Assembly (NCBI GenBank): GCA_046049705.1
Contig: JBJOQZ010000004.1
Span: 1-13,995 of the forward strand
DNA from: DALYDD01 sp046049705
Lineage (GTDB): Bacteria; Patescibacteriota; Minisyncoccia; Phycocordibacterales; CAIZLB01
Direction: 5' to 3'
Length of the DNA stretch: 13,995 nucleotides
The translations under genes and the position numbers were made by a program. Shown here one piece after another: positions 13,280 to 13,995 of the stretch. Within the stretch, counting starts at the first letter, position 1, and the number at the start of each line of letters is the position of its first letter. The notes beneath the pieces were generated by a model. The model did no database searches. It saw nothing but the letters and a program-made list of their open reading frames with translations, and was not told where the DNA came from.

Positions 13280-13579
13280 ATGTTAAAGATTCGACTACAA
13301 CGAGTAGGAAAGAAAAACGAGCCATCATTCCGTTTGGTGCTTATTGAACATGCTTCAGCAGCACGAAGTGGTAAAGCACAAGAGATTCTTGGTTTTCATG
13401 ATTTCCGAAAAGATGGCACTATCATCAAAAAAGATCGAGTAGAATATTGGTTGAGTAAGGGTGTACAAGCATCTGATACCGCACATAACCTCCTCGTATC
13501 TCAGGGTGTAATCAAAGGAAAGAAGAAAAACGTTCTTCCAAAGAAATCTCCTGCAAAGAAAGAAGAAGTAGCTGCATAG
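13280..13579 (+). CDS. rpsP: 30S ribosomal protein S16
   Basis: A 99-residue small-subunit ribosomal protein. The family start MLKIRLQRVGKKNEPSFRLV is intact, followed by SAARSGKAQEILGFHDFR (30-47) and DRVEYWLSKGVQASDTAHNLL, and a Lys/Ala-rich C-terminal tail (about 78-99) longer than the core fold needs. The start at 13280 matches the family N-terminus; the frame extends upstream to 13220, but that part overlaps the promoter and is not family-like. It precedes khpA as in many bacteria. Only a weak terminator-like hairpin follows (CCTT/AAGG at 13618-13630, then GTTTTT). Confidence 0.96.
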   Translation: MLKIRLQRVGKKNEPSFRLVLIEHASAARSGKAQEILGFHDFRKDGTIIKKDRVEYWLSKGVQASDTAHNLLVSQGVIKGKKKNVLPKKSPAKKEEVAA

Positions 13580-13637
13580 GTCCTGATACCCATGTAGTAT
13601 AAGGCTGTGGATATGTACCTTTTGTCAAGGGTTTTTA

Positions 13638-13646
13638 TGCTACAAT
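13638..13646 (+). promoter_or_regulatory. Extended -10 promoter of khpA
   Basis: TGCTACAAT is a TGn extended -10 with a 5/6 hexamer. Unlike most genes here it would leave a leader of about 45 nt before the ATG at 13699. The leader begins with a perfect palindrome, GTTAGCTAAC (13654-13663), and TGTTAG occurs twice (13653 and 13669), so a regulator or RNA-binding protein could act there. Confidence 0.45.
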
Positions 13647-13698
13647 TGTTTATGTTAGCTAACGTGAGTGTTAGTGAATTAATTTCAGAATAAATTTT

Positions 13699-13995
13699 AT
13701 GACCGATACTGAACAGCAGTTTTTAGAGTACATTGTAAAATCGCTTGTAGAATTCCCAGATGGTGTCAAGACATCTCGTACTGTCGACAATCTTGGAGTT
13801 TTGATTGAATTGGTAGTACATCCTGCCGATATGGGTAAAATCATCGGACGAGATGGTCATACCGCTCAAGCGATCCGTACTATTATGAAAGCGTTTGGTA
13901 AGAAAAATCAGGCCAATATCAGCGTCAGAATCAAAGAGCCAGAAGGTGCTCCACAATCTGATCAGATGAAGTCACTCGACGAAGCTGTGGAAGGA
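13699..13995 (+). CDS. khpA: KH-domain RNA-binding protein KhpA (partial at window end)
   Basis: The first 99 residues of a KH-domain protein; no stop is reached before the right edge. The family opening is seen (FLEYIVKSLVEFPDGVK, residues 8-24), followed by LIELVVHPADMGKIIGRDGHTAQAIRTIM, where IIGRDG carries the GxxG loop that binds single-stranded RNA. KhpA usually pairs with KhpB as a global RNA chaperone. Its place just after rpsP is the common arrangement, often followed by rimM and trmD, which would lie outside the window. The Lys/Glu-rich end (SDQMKSLDEAVEG) goes beyond the compact ~75-residue family core, so a C-terminal extension is likely. Confidence 0.93.
   Translation, partial: MTDTEQQFLEYIVKSLVEFPDGVKTSRTVDNLGVLIELVVHPADMGKIIGRDGHTAQAIRTIMKAFGKKNQANISVRIKEPEGAPQSDQMKSLDEAVEG

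Noticed and set aside
1..13995. CRISPR arrays, IS elements, tRNA and rRNA genes
   Set aside because: I looked for spaced direct repeats, transposase motifs and terminal inverted repeats, and tRNA T-arm patterns, and saw none that hold up; a tRNAscan or Rfam run would be decisive.

Overview
The window looks like a chromosomal segment from a Candidate Phyla Radiation (Patescibacteria) bacterium, most likely of the Parcubacteria branch. This rests on how the proteins read, not on a search. L32 has the short 'MRHTRGHTRNRRSHHALKA' style N-terminus, the SMC protein is short and appears to lack a hinge, NusB is fused to a Nudix domain, and one RNase III catalytic Asp is Asn. The base composition is AT-leaning. 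Stop codons behave normally: TGA ends rnhB and is never read through, so no recoding is seen. No IS element, phage gene, CRISPR array, tRNA or rRNA was found.

Layout, left to right. (1) Positions 1-817, minus: the N-terminal PHP part of a DNA polymerase III alpha subunit (dnaE), cut by the window edge. (2) 912-2207, minus: an RluF-like pseudouridine synthase with a long disordered N-terminal tail. (3) 2239-3126, plus: RNase HII, divergent from rluF and only 13 bp from that gene's longest-ORF start. (4) 3085-3324, minus: a DUF167/YggU protein whose 3' end overlaps rnhB. (5) 3397-5442, plus: rpmF, a nusB-Nudix fusion and rnc, ending at a strong hairpin at 5498-5526. (6) 5547-6101, minus: an unrecognised protein. 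(7) 6271-9485, plus: smc and htpX. (8) 9514-10650, plus: an unrecognised two-ORF cassette with its own promoter and terminator. (9) 10726-12984, minus: rnr. (10) about 13050-13222, plus: a candidate small RNA. (11) 13280 to the end, plus: rpsP and khpA, the latter cut by the edge.

Most recognisable genes serve RNA metabolism and translation: RNase HII, RNase III, RNase R, a pseudouridine synthase, NusB, KhpA, L32 and S16. A chromosome-maintenance pair (dnaE, smc) and a membrane protease (htpX) complete the set. The rpmF / rnc / smc and rpsP / khpA neighbourhoods are familiar in many bacteria.

A recurring feature is a sigma70-type -10 hexamer lying only 6-10 bases before the start codon, usually with no Shine-Dalgarno sequence. 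It is seen at dnaE, rnhB, DUF167, rpmF, htpX, rnr and rpsP and suggests widespread leaderless or near-leaderless transcription. It also argues for moving three start codons inward from the longest ORF (rluF, htpX, rnr). The least explained parts are the 9514-10650 cassette, the orphan gene at 5547-6101 and the candidate RNA upstream of rpsP.
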